64,000 nucleotides of DNA from Stutzerimonas chloritidismutans AW-1 (GTDB taxonomy: Bacteria > Pseudomonadota > Gammaproteobacteria > Pseudomonadales > Pseudomonadaceae), in NCBI RefSeq assembly GCF_000495915.1, contig NZ_AOFQ01000006.1, forward strand, positions 80,678-144,677, written 5' to 3'. Shown here piece after piece: positions 47,660 through 55,237 of this stretch (position 1 is the stretch's first letter; each line of letters begins with the position of its first letter). Under the pieces are notes generated by a model, which saw only the letters and a list, made by a program, of their open reading frames with translations, was not told the DNA's origin and searched no databases. Made by a program: the position numbers and the translations under genes.

Positions 47660-48436
47660 TCATGTGGACGGCGTCGTCGGCACCAGCGCGGCGAACGCGC
47701 CTGCCGCCAGCAGCCGGCCTAGCAGGTCGTTGAAGTCGAGTTGCGGTTGAGCCGCCAGCGCCTGTTCCGAGGCCTGCTCCAGCGAGCGGCCAGCGGCACA
47801 GGCGTCGAGAAATGCACAGCCGCCGCGTTCGAGTGGCTGCCAGCCGATGCGGCCGGCGCTTCGGCTCAGCAGTGCCCCTTCGCCTTGCCAGACCAGCTCT
47901 GCCGGCAGCTGGCGTCCTTCACGGGTGCAACTCCAGATGCTGAAAACCGGCAGCTCGGCGAACCACCGCCAACGCAGCGCAGCGCGCGGAACGAGCGTCT
48001 GCCGGGCCAGCTGCTGCGGGGTGTGCGTCGCCAGGGCAGCGAGGGCGAGAACGGGTTGCTCCACGGCGCTGAATGCCTCGAGCCAGAGCCGCTCCAACTG
48101 CGCGACGCCAGACAGATAGGGCAGCTCGCGCGCCGGTTCGAAATCCTGCAGGAAGGCCGGAAAATCCTCACCGTACTCAAGCAAAGGGCCACGGCGCGGC
48201 GGCTTCTCGCGCGCGTACAGCGCCGCGGCGGCAGCAAACCACTCCTCCCCCACCAGTCGTTCGATGGCAGGGAAATTGGCGCGCAGCGCATCGACACAAC
48301 CCTTCGCCAGCGTATTGCGGTACACCGCGAAACCGGGCTGCGCGACCAGCGCAGCGACCTCGCCCGCCGCACTATCGGGCGCGTCGGTCAGCGCGGCGAC
48401 GAAGGCGTCCTGAAATGCCGCCAGCGAGCCGCTCAT
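47660..48436 (-). CDS. bufC: DUF2063 protein, bufferin maturation partner BufC
   Basis: A 258-residue protein with the DUF2063 N-domain ([14 protein letters not shown]...[62 protein letters not shown]). In MNIO systems the partner protein binds the precursor peptide and presents it to the MNIO enzyme. The ATG overlaps the bufB stop by four bases. Intact, despite the IS insertion upstream. Confidence 0.88.
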   Translation of the reverse strand: MSGSLAAFQDAFVAALTDAPDSAAGEVAALVAQPGFAVYRNTLAKGCVDALRANFPAIERLVGEEWFAAAAALYAREKPPRRGPLLEYGEDFPAFLQDFEPARELPYLSGVAQLERLWLEAFSAVEQPVLALAALATHTPQQLARQTLVPRAALRWRWFAELPVFSIWSCTREGRQLPAELVWQGEGALLSRSAGRIGWQPLERGGCAFLDACAAGRSLEQASEQALAAQPQLDFNDLLGRLLAAGAFAALVPTTPST

Positions 48437-49323
48437 TGCCAGGCCCTCACTTCATCGAGCACCTGCTGGGCACGGGTGCGCTCGGCCAGCAGCGTCTCGA
48501 AGGGGGGCAGCTTGTCGTCGCGTTCGATCAACGTCGGGCGCGGGCCGATACGCTCGATCAGTTGCCGATAGAGCGCCCAGACCGCCGCGTCCACCGGTGC
48601 ATCGTGGGAGTCGATCAGCAGCGAGGATGCGTCATCCTGGCTGTGCCCGGCAAGGTGGACCTCCATGATCGGCGCGGCGGGAAAACACCGCAGGTACGCG
48701 TCGGCATCGAAACCCAGGTTGTGCGCGCTGACCTGCACGTTGTTGACGTCCAGCAGCAAGCCGCAGCCGGTGCGCTGGCTGAGCTCGGCGAGAAAATCGA
48801 TCTCGTCCCATTCATGTTGCTCGAAGCGCAGGTAATGGCTGGGATTCTCGATGGCGATGCGCTGCCCAAGCATCTCCTGGGTGCGCTCGATGTTCTCCGC
48901 GATTCGCCGCAGCGCCGCCATCGTCCGCGGAAATGGCAACAGATCAGGATGGTAATTGCCGCGCCAGCTCGACCAGGCCAGGTGTTCGGAGATCAACGCC
49001 GGCCGCACACGTTCGGCCAGCGCCTTGAGCCGCTGCAGGTGCGTCTCATCCGGCGCACAGTCGGCAGCCAGCGACAGCGACACACCGTGCAGCGACAGCG
49101 GGTGCTGCGCGCCCACTGCCTCCAGCCAGTCGAGCCGTGGGCCGCCGCCGACCATGTAGTTTTCCGGATGGACCTCGAACCACAGCCCGTCCGCCACGCA
49201 GGCGCAGGCGTCCGTGTAATGCTCGGGTTTTAGCCCTAGCAGGCCGTTGAAAAACTCGGCTTCAACTGCCCCAACCCGTCCGGTTTGGCGCTTTTTCAAG
49301 CGCTTTGGCCTAACGGAGTCCAC
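48433..49323 (-). CDS. bufB: MNIO (DUF692) peptide-modifying enzyme BufB, 5' end replaced by IS sequence
   Basis: Multinuclear non-heme iron oxidase of the DUF692 family, which modifies cysteines of the copper-binding peptide encoded next to it. The iron-binding layout is visible ([65 protein letters not shown]). Native codons 1-8 lie 1.33 kb away at 50571-50595 because an IS5-family element entered codon 9. The frame remains open into the element up to a GTG at 49323, which would add 27 foreign residues (ending AEFFNG) and keep all catalytic residues. Whether this fusion is expressed is unknown; otherwise the gene is a pseudogene. Confidence 0.85.
   Translation of the reverse strand: MDSVRPKRLKKRQTGRVGAVEAEFFNGLLGLKPEHYTDACACVADGLWFEVHPENYMVGGGPRLDWLEAVGAQHPLSLHGVSLSLAADCAPDETHLQRLKALAERVRPALISEHLAWSSWRGNYHPDLLPFPRTMAALRRIAENIERTQEMLGQRIAIENPSHYLRFEQHEWDEIDFLAELSQRTGCGLLLDVNNVQVSAHNLGFDADAYLRCFPAAPIMEVHLAGHSQDDASSLLIDSHDAPVDAAVWALYRQLIERIGPRPTLIERDDKLPPFETLLAERTRAQQVLDEVRAWQ
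49236..49239. repeat. CTAG target-site duplication, left copy
   Basis: CTAG directly abuts the left end of the IS and matches CTAG at 50571-50574, the 4-bp duplication typical of the IS5 group. Confidence 0.9.
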
Positions 49324-50570
49324 ACAAGGCCTGACTTCAGGCCTTTTTGACAGGTTTCAGCACCACGTTCACGCCTTTCGGCGTTTTTTGGGCGTAACTC
49401 GCCCTATACATGCGATCCTCGCCACCAACCCGACAGGCTACCCAGTCGGATCAGGTTGTAGACCGAGAAACCCAGCAATAACTGAGCACTCAGCTTGGCG
49501 CGACCGATCAGCTTGGTCTTGCGCAGGCCGCCAACCGTCTTCAGCCAGCCAAAACCTTCTTCGATCCGCTTGCGGATCTTCTGGCTGGCGGCATACCCCG
49601 GATGCCGCGTGGTGCGCCCATCGATGGCGCTGCCCTTGCGCTTCTGCGCCACATGCGGTGTCACTTTCAGCTCGCGCGCCCTCTGCACGAAACGCTTCTG
49701 GTCGTAATTCTTGTCTGCACCTACCGTGCTGCCCGGCTTGGCCGTGCGCTCCAGCATCTCCAGCGCCGCCTCTACCTCGGCACGTCCATTGAACTCGGTG
49801 CATTCCACATCCACGATCAGACCGTTGCGGTGCTCCATCATCGTGTGGGCCATGTGCGCCAGACGACTGGCATCGCCATTGCTCTTGCGCGCCAGCCGGG
49901 CCTCGGGATCGCTGGTCGATTGGTGGGTCGCGTTGCTGCGCTTCTCGCCCTTGAAGTCGGCATCGGGGTTGCGCGTGCCATCCTCCGGTGGGTCGCCGCC
50001 ATCCTTCTTGATAAAGGACTTGTGCGAGGCCCAGGCGTCGATCAGCGTGCCATCGACGCTGAAATGCTCGTTGCTGGCGTACTCGGACCATGCGGCCAGC
50101 GACTTGATGCGCTGGAAGAACAGCCGCGCTACATCCTGGTTGAACAAGCGGTCACGGTTCTGGCTGAAGGTCGAGTGATCCCACATGCGCTCGTCCATCG
50201 ACAAGCCGACGAACCAGCGAAACAGCAGGTTGAAATCAATCTGCTCGACCAACTGCCGCTCGGAGCGAATGGTGTAAATCACCTGCAGCAACGAGGCGCG
50301 CAGCAGCCGCTCCGGCGCAATCGAGGCCCGTCCCAGGGTGGAGTACAGCCCGTCGAAGTCCCGATCCATCGAAGCCAGAACGGTATCGACCAGGCCTCGC
50401 AGGGGACGCAGCGGGTGATCGTTCGGGATGCGCTGCTCCAGCGTCGTATAACTGAACAGCTCGTTTTGTTTGAGGTCGAGTCCACGCATCGGCTTGGGCT
50501 GGCTTCGGCAGAAGAGGATGGCCGCCATTTTGCCAGAGCCACGCGGGCTCTGGCTTTTTTCAACGGCCTG
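49240..50570. mobile_element. IS5-family insertion sequence, 1331 bp, complete
   Basis: Left end CAGGCCGTTGAAAAA and right end TTTTTTCAACGGCCTG are inverted copies, and the element is bordered by CTAG duplications. It holds one intact transposase gene. Perfect ends, intact gene and duplications suggest a recent insertion. It splits the bufferin-like operon between bufA and bufB. Confidence 0.93.
49404..50489 (-). CDS. IS5-family transposase
   Basis: A DDE transposase of about 361 residues. The N-terminal DUF772-type block (ERIPNDHPLRPLRGLVDTVL-like, RASLLQVIYTIRSERQLVEQIDFNLLFRWFVGL) precedes the catalytic residues: first Asp in FSVDGTLIDAWAS, second in GADKNYD, Glu in RKRIEEGFGWLKT. The start at 50489 (MRGLDLKQNELF) fits the family better than an ATG at 50528, which is in frame and possible. 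No frameshift is seen; the enzyme should be active. Confidence 0.92.
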   Translation of the reverse strand: MRGLDLKQNELFSYTTLEQRIPNDHPLRPLRGLVDTVLASMDRDFDGLYSTLGRASIAPERLLRASLLQVIYTIRSERQLVEQIDFNLLFRWFVGLSMDERMWDHSTFSQNRDRLFNQDVARLFFQRIKSLAAWSEYASNEHFSVDGTLIDAWASHKSFIKKDGGDPPEDGTRNPDADFKGEKRSNATHQSTSDPEARLARKSNGDASRLAHMAHTMMEHRNGLIVDVECTEFNGRAEVEAALEMLERTAKPGSTVGADKNYDQKRFVQRARELKVTPHVAQKRKGSAIDGRTTRHPGYAASQKIRKRIEEGFGWLKTVGGLRKTKLIGRAKLSAQLLLGFSVYNLIRLGSLSGWWRGSHV

Positions 50571-50595
50571 CTAGTCCTGCTCCGAGAATCTGCAT
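50571..50595 (-). pseudogene. bufB: detached first eight codons of bufB
   Basis: On the minus strand 17 bases after bufA an ATG at 50595 starts MQILGAGL and runs into the IS. Joining it to the sequence beyond the element ([12 protein letters not shown]) while removing one CTAG restores a perfect DUF692 N-terminus. This shows the original start of bufB. Confidence 0.9.
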
Positions 50596-50611
50596 GGCCG
50601 GCACGCTAGGC

Positions 50612-50884
50612 TCAGCGCTCGACCGGCGTCAGCGAGCCCATTCCCTTGGGCGTCTCGATCGAGGTGCAGGTACCGACGGGCACCAGTTTCCATGCGTTGC
50701 CTTGGTAATCGCGCTTGGAACTGCCGGCGCAACTGGTGCCGGCACCGGCCTTGCAATCGTTCTGTCCGGCCAGCGCGACGCCGTAGCATTTTTCCATGTC
50801 GCCTTTGTCGTTCTCGCCTGCCTGAGCGCCAGCGGCGATCGAAGCCAGGGCAATGGCGGCAGCCGCAAGGTTGAGAGCCTTCAT
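50612..50884 (-). CDS. bufA: DUF2282 precursor peptide BufA (bufferin-like)
   Basis: A 90-residue exported peptide: signal [22 protein letters not shown], then a short mature part with four cysteines in the DUF2282 arrangement (EKCYGVA, QNDCKAG, TSCAG, GTCTS). In bufferins the MNIO enzyme converts such cysteines into copper-binding heterocycles and the peptide shields the periplasm from copper. The ATG at 50884 has GGAG upstream; a longer frame crosses the promoter and is rejected. The gene is divergent from the sigma-factor gene and carries a matching promoter element at 50941-50972. Confidence 0.92.
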   Translation of the reverse strand: MKALNLAAAAIALASIAAGAQAGENDKGDMEKCYGVALAGQNDCKAGAGTSCAGSSKRDYQGNAWKLVPVGTCTSIETPKGMGSLTPVER

Positions 50885-50940
50885 GTTGGATTCTCCGCAA
50901 TCGTTGAGTGGCCATCGGCGAATCTGCAGATGGCTCTTCA

Positions 50941-50972
50941 GGTAATTCGCTGCGTCAGTCGTGGTGGTTACA
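50941..50972 (-). promoter_or_regulatory. ECF (SigF-like) promoter of bufA
   Basis: Read on the minus strand: TGTAACC, 16 bases, CGAATTACC. GTAACC-N16-CGAA is the SigF-type ECF promoter pattern I recall from Caulobacter bufferin genes. It lies about 57 bases before the bufA start and is matched by an almost identical element facing the sigma gene. Confidence 0.8.
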
Positions 50973-51058
50973 GTCAGCAAAAAATTATTTTGAGATTTCC
51001 TCGCGACGTCCCTACCGTGACCCTGGTCGACGGGCGGCGGACATTTCGCGATTCCACC

Positions 51059-51090
51059 TGTAACCAGAGCAGCCGATGGAACGAATTACC
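51059..51090 (+). promoter_or_regulatory. ECF (SigF-like) promoter element at the sigma-factor gene
   Basis: TGTAACC (51059-51065), 16 bases, CGAATTACC (51082-51090), the same bases and spacing as the bufA promoter on the other strand. It implies self-activation of the sigma factor. Its -10 part falls inside the first codons of the annotated gene. Confidence 0.72.
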
Positions 51091-51645
51091 TCTCAGGAGA
51101 CACTCCAGGCCCGCGAGAACGAGCTGCGCGCGCTGCTGCTGCGCGGGCTCGATGGCAATGCGAAGGCCTACCGGGCATTCCTCGACCAGCTCGGCGGCCA
51201 TCTGCGCGGTTTTCTGCGTCGCCGCCTGCCGCAGCCGGACGAGCTGGAAGATGTGCTGCAGGAGGTTCTGCTGGCCGTACACAATGCGCGGCAGACCTAT
51301 CGTGCGGAGCAGCCGCTGACGGTCTGGGTGCAGGCGATCTGTCGCTACAAGCTGGCCGACCACTACCGCACCCGTGGCCGTCAGGCCGCGCAGACGGACT
51401 GGCTGGACGAGGCCGACGAGCTGCTCGCCGTACAGGACAACGCGCAGGCCGAGGCCCGCCGCGACCTGGGCAAGCTGCTCCAGCAGCTGCCGCCACGCCA
51501 GCGACTACCCATCGTTCACGTCAAACTGGAGGGCCGCTCGGTGGAAGAAACTGCGCGTCTGACCGGGCTTTCCAGCTCGGCGATCAAGGTCGGCATCCAT
51601 CGCGGGCTCAAGGCCCTGGCGGCGAAGATTCGAGGTGGCTCATGA
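51076..51645 (+). CDS. sigF: ECF RNA polymerase sigma factor, SigF-like, controlling the bufferin locus
   Basis: A 189-residue group-IV sigma factor. Region 2 shows [63 protein letters not shown]; region 4 shows [44 protein letters not shown]. The coupled DUF1109 protein is its likely membrane anti-sigma factor. The ATG at 51076 is the only ordinary start, but the promoter-like element overlaps codons 3-5, so transcripts from it would begin downstream; a longer transcript or a non-standard internal start must exist. Confidence 0.92.
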   Translation: MERITSQETLQARENELRALLLRGLDGNAKAYRAFLDQLGGHLRGFLRRRLPQPDELEDVLQEVLLAVHNARQTYRAEQPLTVWVQAICRYKLADHYRTRGRQAAQTDWLDEADELLAVQDNAQAEARRDLGKLLQQLPPRQRLPIVHVKLEGRSVEETARLTGLSSSAIKVGIHRGLKALAAKIRGGS

Positions 51646-52283
51646 AAACCGATGACCTGATCGCCCTACTCGCCAGCGAGGTTGCACCGGTGGACCGGCA
51701 CGTCGTCGCCAAGCGCTTCGCCACGGCGCTGCTGTGCGGCCTGGCCGGCGCGCTGTTGCTGATCGTGACGGGTTATGGCATCCGCGCAGACCTGGCGGTG
51801 ATCGCCACCACGCCGCTGTTCTGGGCCAAGCTGGCACTGCCGGCGACCCTGCTCTTCGGTGCGCTGTTGCTGACCACGCGCATGGCCCGCCCCGGCACGC
51901 GGGTGGGTCGTAGCTGGGCGCTGCTGGCGGCACCGGTGGTGATCGTCTGGGTCGCCGCACTGACGATTCTGATTGCCGCCCCGGCCGACACGCGCGTGCC
52001 GCTGCTGCTCGGCAACACCTGGCGCGAGTGCCTGGCGAATATCGCGCTGCTGTCGATCCCCGCCTTCATCGCCGCGTTCTGGGCGTTGCGCGGGCTGGCA
52101 CCGACGCGCCCGCGCCTGGCCGGCGGCGCTGCCGGCCTGCTCGCCGGCAGCATCGCGGCCCTCGCCTACAGCCTGCACTGCCCGGAGATGGCGGTGCCGT
52201 TCTGGGCGCTCTGGTACCTGCTCGGCATCTTGCTGCCCGGCGTGCTTGGTACACTCCTCGGGCCGCGCCTGCTGCGCTGGTGA
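51642..52283 (+). CDS. nrsF: DUF1109 (NrsF-type) membrane anti-sigma factor
   Basis: A 213-residue inner-membrane protein with six predicted helices and a short cytoplasmic N-terminus ([26 protein letters not shown]). In Caulobacter NrsF of this family holds SigF until metal or oxidative stress. The gene overlaps the sigma gene by four bases (ATGA). A conserved cysteine pair common in the family is reduced here to single cysteines in RECLANI and LHCPEM, which could sense metal or redox state. Confidence 0.9.
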   Translation: MKTDDLIALLASEVAPVDRHVVAKRFATALLCGLAGALLLIVTGYGIRADLAVIATTPLFWAKLALPATLLFGALLLTTRMARPGTRVGRSWALLAAPVVIVWVAALTILIAAPADTRVPLLLGNTWRECLANIALLSIPAFIAAFWALRGLAPTRPRLAGGAAGLLAGSIAALAYSLHCPEMAVPFWALWYLLGILLPGVLGTLLGPRLLRW

Positions 52284-52341
52284 GGCGCCGCAGTGCGCCC
52301 TCGTCCGGCATAATCGTCGACCCGCCCGCGGAGCCGAAGCC

Positions 52342-53259
52342 ATGCAGATCGACGAAGAACTGACCCTGAAGAAGCTGGAAGTGTTTCTGGCCTTCATGCG
52401 CAGCGGCAATCTGGGCAAGGCCGCGGTGGAGCTGAACACCAGCAACGTCAGCGTGCACCGCGCCATCCACTCCCTAGAAAGCGCGCTGCGCTGCCCGCTG
52501 TTCAAGCACGAGGGGCGCAACCTGATCCCGCTGGAAAGCGCCTACGTGCTGGAAGAGCGCGCCCAGCAGCTGGTCAAGGACGTGCTCGAGACGGTGCGCC
52601 AGACCCGCGAAGCCGCCGGCTTCTCGGCCGAGCGCTTCAAGCTCGGCGCGCTGTATTCGCTGACGGTGAAGACCGTGCCGCAGCTGATCATGGGTCTGAA
52701 ACTGCGCCGCAGCGAACTCAACATCGACCTGATCCTCGGCTCCAACGTCGACCTGCTCTACAAGCTGAAGAACATGGAGCTCGACGCCATCCTGGTGTCG
52801 CTCAACGAAAGCGTGGCAGACTCGGACTGCGCGCAGGTGCAGCTGTTTTCCGACGACATCTTCCTCGCCGCGCCGGCCGACTCGCCCTTCGCCAATCAGA
52901 GCGAGGTGGACCTCAGCGACCTGCGCGACGCCACTTTCATCACCCTGTCGCAGGGCTTCGCCACCCACCAGGACGGCAACCGGGTGTTCCAGCTGGCGGG
53001 CTTCGAGCCGAAGGTGGCGATGCAGGTGAACGACATATTCACCCTGCTCAGCATGGTCAATTCCGGGGTCGGTTACGCATTGCTGCCAGGGCGCGTGGGG
53101 ATGGTCTACGAATCGCGGGTGCGGCTGATCCCACTACAGGCGCGTTATCACCTGCAGCAGCACATCGGCGTGGTGTTCCTCAAGGCCAAGGAGCGCGACC
53201 CCAACCTGCTGGCGCTGCTCGCCGAATGCCGGATGTACAGCTTGAAACATCCGAGCTGA
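52342..53259 (+). CDS. mdcR: LysR-type regulator MdcR of malonate utilisation
   Basis: A 305-residue LysR regulator. The N-terminal helix-turn-helix is KKLEVFLAFMRSGNLGKAAVELNTSNVSVHRAIHSLESALRCPLFKHEGR, followed by a substrate-sensing domain (LGALYSLTVKTVPQLIMGLKLRRSELNIDLILGSN). The ELNTSNVSVHRAIHSLE helix is typical of MdcR. It should activate the malonate operon further right, from which it is separated by a dadA-like gene and a chemoreceptor. Start at ATG 52342; a longer frame covers the preceding gene and is rejected. Confidence 0.88.
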   Translation: MQIDEELTLKKLEVFLAFMRSGNLGKAAVELNTSNVSVHRAIHSLESALRCPLFKHEGRNLIPLESAYVLEERAQQLVKDVLETVRQTREAAGFSAERFKLGALYSLTVKTVPQLIMGLKLRRSELNIDLILGSNVDLLYKLKNMELDAILVSLNESVADSDCAQVQLFSDDIFLAAPADSPFANQSEVDLSDLRDATFITLSQGFATHQDGNRVFQLAGFEPKVAMQVNDIFTLLSMVNSGVGYALLPGRVGMVYESRVRLIPLQARYHLQQHIGVVFLKAKERDPNLLALLAECRMYSLKHPS

Positions 53260-53311
53260 AGCGGCGTCCGCATGCGGCCGAGCGGGACGGGAAGATGATT
53301 AGATAGGCGCC

Positions 53312-53368
53312 GCAGCGGTGGAAGAGGCTTCGCCGTCTTCCACTCTACGACCGCTGTGTTGGGCGACG
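53312..53368. repeat. intergenic hairpin repeat, copy 1
   Basis: GTGGAAGA and TCTTCCAC (53318-53343) form a hairpin around a CTTCGCC-containing loop, followed by CGACCGC and GGCGACG. The whole unit of about 55 bases recurs at 53525-53581 with few changes. It fills the gap of 312 bases between the convergent mdcR and dadA-like genes. Confidence 0.8.
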
Positions 53369-53398
53369 TAGGGTGGATAACGCGAAGCTTATCCACGC
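53368..53398. repeat. GTAGGGTGGAT intergenic palindrome, copy 3
   Basis: GTAGGGTGGATAACGCG and CTTATCCACGC pair (GGTGGATAA with TTATCCAC). Same family as the elements at 2687 and 26835; here it abuts the larger repeat. Confidence 0.75.
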
Positions 53399-53524
53399 AG
53401 TCTTTCGCAACGCCGCAGGATTACGATGACGCCCGAGCCCCACATGGCCAATCAACGCAAGGCCGGAACGCACAAGCCTACACCCGACGTGAAGCCAGCC
53501 ACACCGTGGGTGCAGAGCCGGCGC

Positions 53525-53581
53525 GCAACGGTGGAAGAGGCTTCGCCGTCTTCCACCCTGCGACCGCCGCATTAGGCGACG
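53525..53581. repeat. intergenic hairpin repeat, copy 2, reaching into the dadA-like gene
   Basis: Second copy of the unit at 53312-53368. Its last ten bases contain the stop codon and last codons (TAVA) of the oxidase gene, so the repeat supplies the end of that coding sequence. Confidence 0.75.
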
Positions 53582-54831
53582 GCTGTCTGCCCGGATGCGA
53601 CCGGAGCCGGCCGGCCCAGGCTTTGCGCCACCACGTCACCGACCATGTCCGCGGTGATCGCGCTCAACGTCCAGCCAAGGTGCCCGTGGCCGGTGTTGTA
53701 GAACACGCAGGGCGAACTGCCACGGCCGACCTTGGGCATCATGTTCGGCATCATCGGCCGCAGGCCGGCCCAGGGCACTACGCTGCGGGTGTTGACGCCG
53801 GGGAAGCACTGGTTGACCCAGTCCACCAGCGGGCGGATGCGATCGGCACGGATGTCGCGGTTGTAGCCGTTGAACTCGGCGGTGCCGGCGACGCGGAAGC
53901 GATCATCACCGAGGCGACTGCTGACCAGCTTGGTTTCGTCATCGAGCAGGCTGACGATGGGAGCCGAGGCGCGGCTGACTTCGTCGGCCAGGTTGACGGT
54001 GATCGAGTAGCCCTTGACCGGATAGATGTTCACCCGGTCGCCGAGCTGCGCGGCGAGATCGCGGCTGGCGGTGCCGGCGCAGATCACCAGGCCGTCGAAC
54101 TCCAGGCGCTCGCCACCGGCAACGCCGCCCAGCGTCACGGTCGCGCGCTTGCCGTCAGTGGCCACCGCCTGCACGTCCTCGCCATACAAACAACGCACCC
54201 CGAGCCGCTCGATCGCCGTGGCCAGGCCATGGGTGAACTTGTGGATGTCGCCGGTGGAATCGCACTCGGTGAAGTAGCCACCGTAGTAGGTGCCGGCCAG
54301 GGTCGGCTCGATGGCGCGCATTTCCTCCGGCGTCACGCTGCGCCGCGGCAGGCCGCCTTCAGCGAGCAGGCGTGAGACCAGCCCGGCATGCTCGAAACCG
54401 GCCTTGTCGCGGTAGATGTGCAGGATGCCCTTCTTTTTCAGGTCGAAGTCGATGCCTTCGGCTTCTGCCCAGGCGAACAGGTGCTCGCGCGCGGCGATGG
54501 CCAGGCGTGCGGTTTCGATGGTGTTCTGCCGGTAATTGGGAATCGAGCCGATGAACTCGGCGAACCAGGAGAGCTTGTGCCAGCTGGGCTTGGGATTGAC
54601 CAACAGCGGCGCGTCGCTCTTGAGCATCCACTTGAGACCCTTGACGATGGTCGACCAGTGGTTCCAGACCTCGGCATTGGAGGCCGACAGCTGGCCGCCG
54701 TTGGCGAACGAGGTTTCCATCGCCGCGTAACGGTGCTTTTCCAGCAGGGTGACGGAGAAGCCGCGCTTGGCCAGGGCATAGGCGGTGGTGACGCCAGTGA
54801 TACCGCCACCGATGACTGCGATTGTTTTCAT
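53572..54831 (-). CDS. dadA: FAD-dependent D-amino acid dehydrogenase / glycine oxidase-like (DadA family)
   Basis: A 419-residue flavoenzyme of the DAO superfamily. The Rossmann dinucleotide motif is IAVIGGGITGVTTAYALAKRGFSVTLLEKH; ETSFANGGQLSASNAEVW is the DadA-type second motif; the C-terminal GLRPMMPNMMPKVGR...FYNTGHGHLGWTLS closes the FAD site. It oxidises an amino acid to the keto acid, passing electrons to the membrane chain. A tandem glycine riboswitch on its leader points to glycine as inducer and perhaps substrate. RBS is weak (GAGCG). Stop lies inside a repeat. Confidence 0.9.
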   Translation of the reverse strand: MKTIAVIGGGITGVTTAYALAKRGFSVTLLEKHRYAAMETSFANGGQLSASNAEVWNHWSTIVKGLKWMLKSDAPLLVNPKPSWHKLSWFAEFIGSIPNYRQNTIETARLAIAAREHLFAWAEAEGIDFDLKKKGILHIYRDKAGFEHAGLVSRLLAEGGLPRRSVTPEEMRAIEPTLAGTYYGGYFTECDSTGDIHKFTHGLATAIERLGVRCLYGEDVQAVATDGKRATVTLGGVAGGERLEFDGLVICAGTASRDLAAQLGDRVNIYPVKGYSITVNLADEVSRASAPIVSLLDDETKLVSSRLGDDRFRVAGTAEFNGYNRDIRADRIRPLVDWVNQCFPGVNTRSVVPWAGLRPMMPNMMPKVGRGSSPCVFYNTGHGHLGWTLSAITADMVGDVVAQSLGRPAPVASGQTAVA

Positions 54832-54889
54832 TGTTGTCGCTCCAGAACGTCAGGGGGTCATAGCCCGTGCGCCCAACGCGCGGCGGGCG

Positions 54890-55069
54890 CCCCCTCTGTT
54901 CTGGACCTGAGAGATTCACGAGCGCGTGACGGCTCGCTTGCTCCTTCGGTGCGCCCGGCGACGAAAACCGGGCGGCTCTTCAGAGTGTCAGCAGTGATAG
55001 CGGTCCTTTTGCCTGAGAGTTTCCGGGGCGGTTGCTCCTTCGGCGCTGCCATGCGGCAGTCTCTCCCGC
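54890..55069 (-). promoter_or_regulatory. tandem glycine riboswitch in the leader of the dadA-like gene
   Basis: On the minus strand two aptamers follow one another. The first has GGGAGAGAC...GCCGAAGGAGCAA...ACTCTCAGGCAAAAGGAC (55068 down to about 55002). The second has CACCGAAGGAGCAA...ATCTCTCAGGTCCAGAACAG (about 54961 to 54893). CCGAAGGAGCAA and CTCTCAGG are the core glycine-aptamer motifs, and the two units are joined by a short linker. A GC-rich hairpin (CGCCCG/CGGGC-type) between aptamer 2 and the ATG at 54831 is a plausible expression platform. Confidence 0.92.
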
Positions 55070-55237
55070 AATCACATCGATTCGCGTCGACCGCCAGCTG
55101 TGGCAAATCGTCACGCAATCGCAGAGACACCCTGCCAGAAAAACCTACCGCTGTAACCCCCGACGTTGGGCCGAGGAGACGAGAGGCCGGGCGAAGGGCG
55201 CAGCAGATCGCACCCCGCACCGGCTGTGCGGATCGCT

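Noticed and set aside
55070..55237. Separate gene between the riboswitch and the chemoreceptor
   Set aside because: Short frames here lack ribosome sites and overlap the riboswitch; the stretch most likely holds the promoter of the dadA-like gene and the end of the chemoreceptor transcript.
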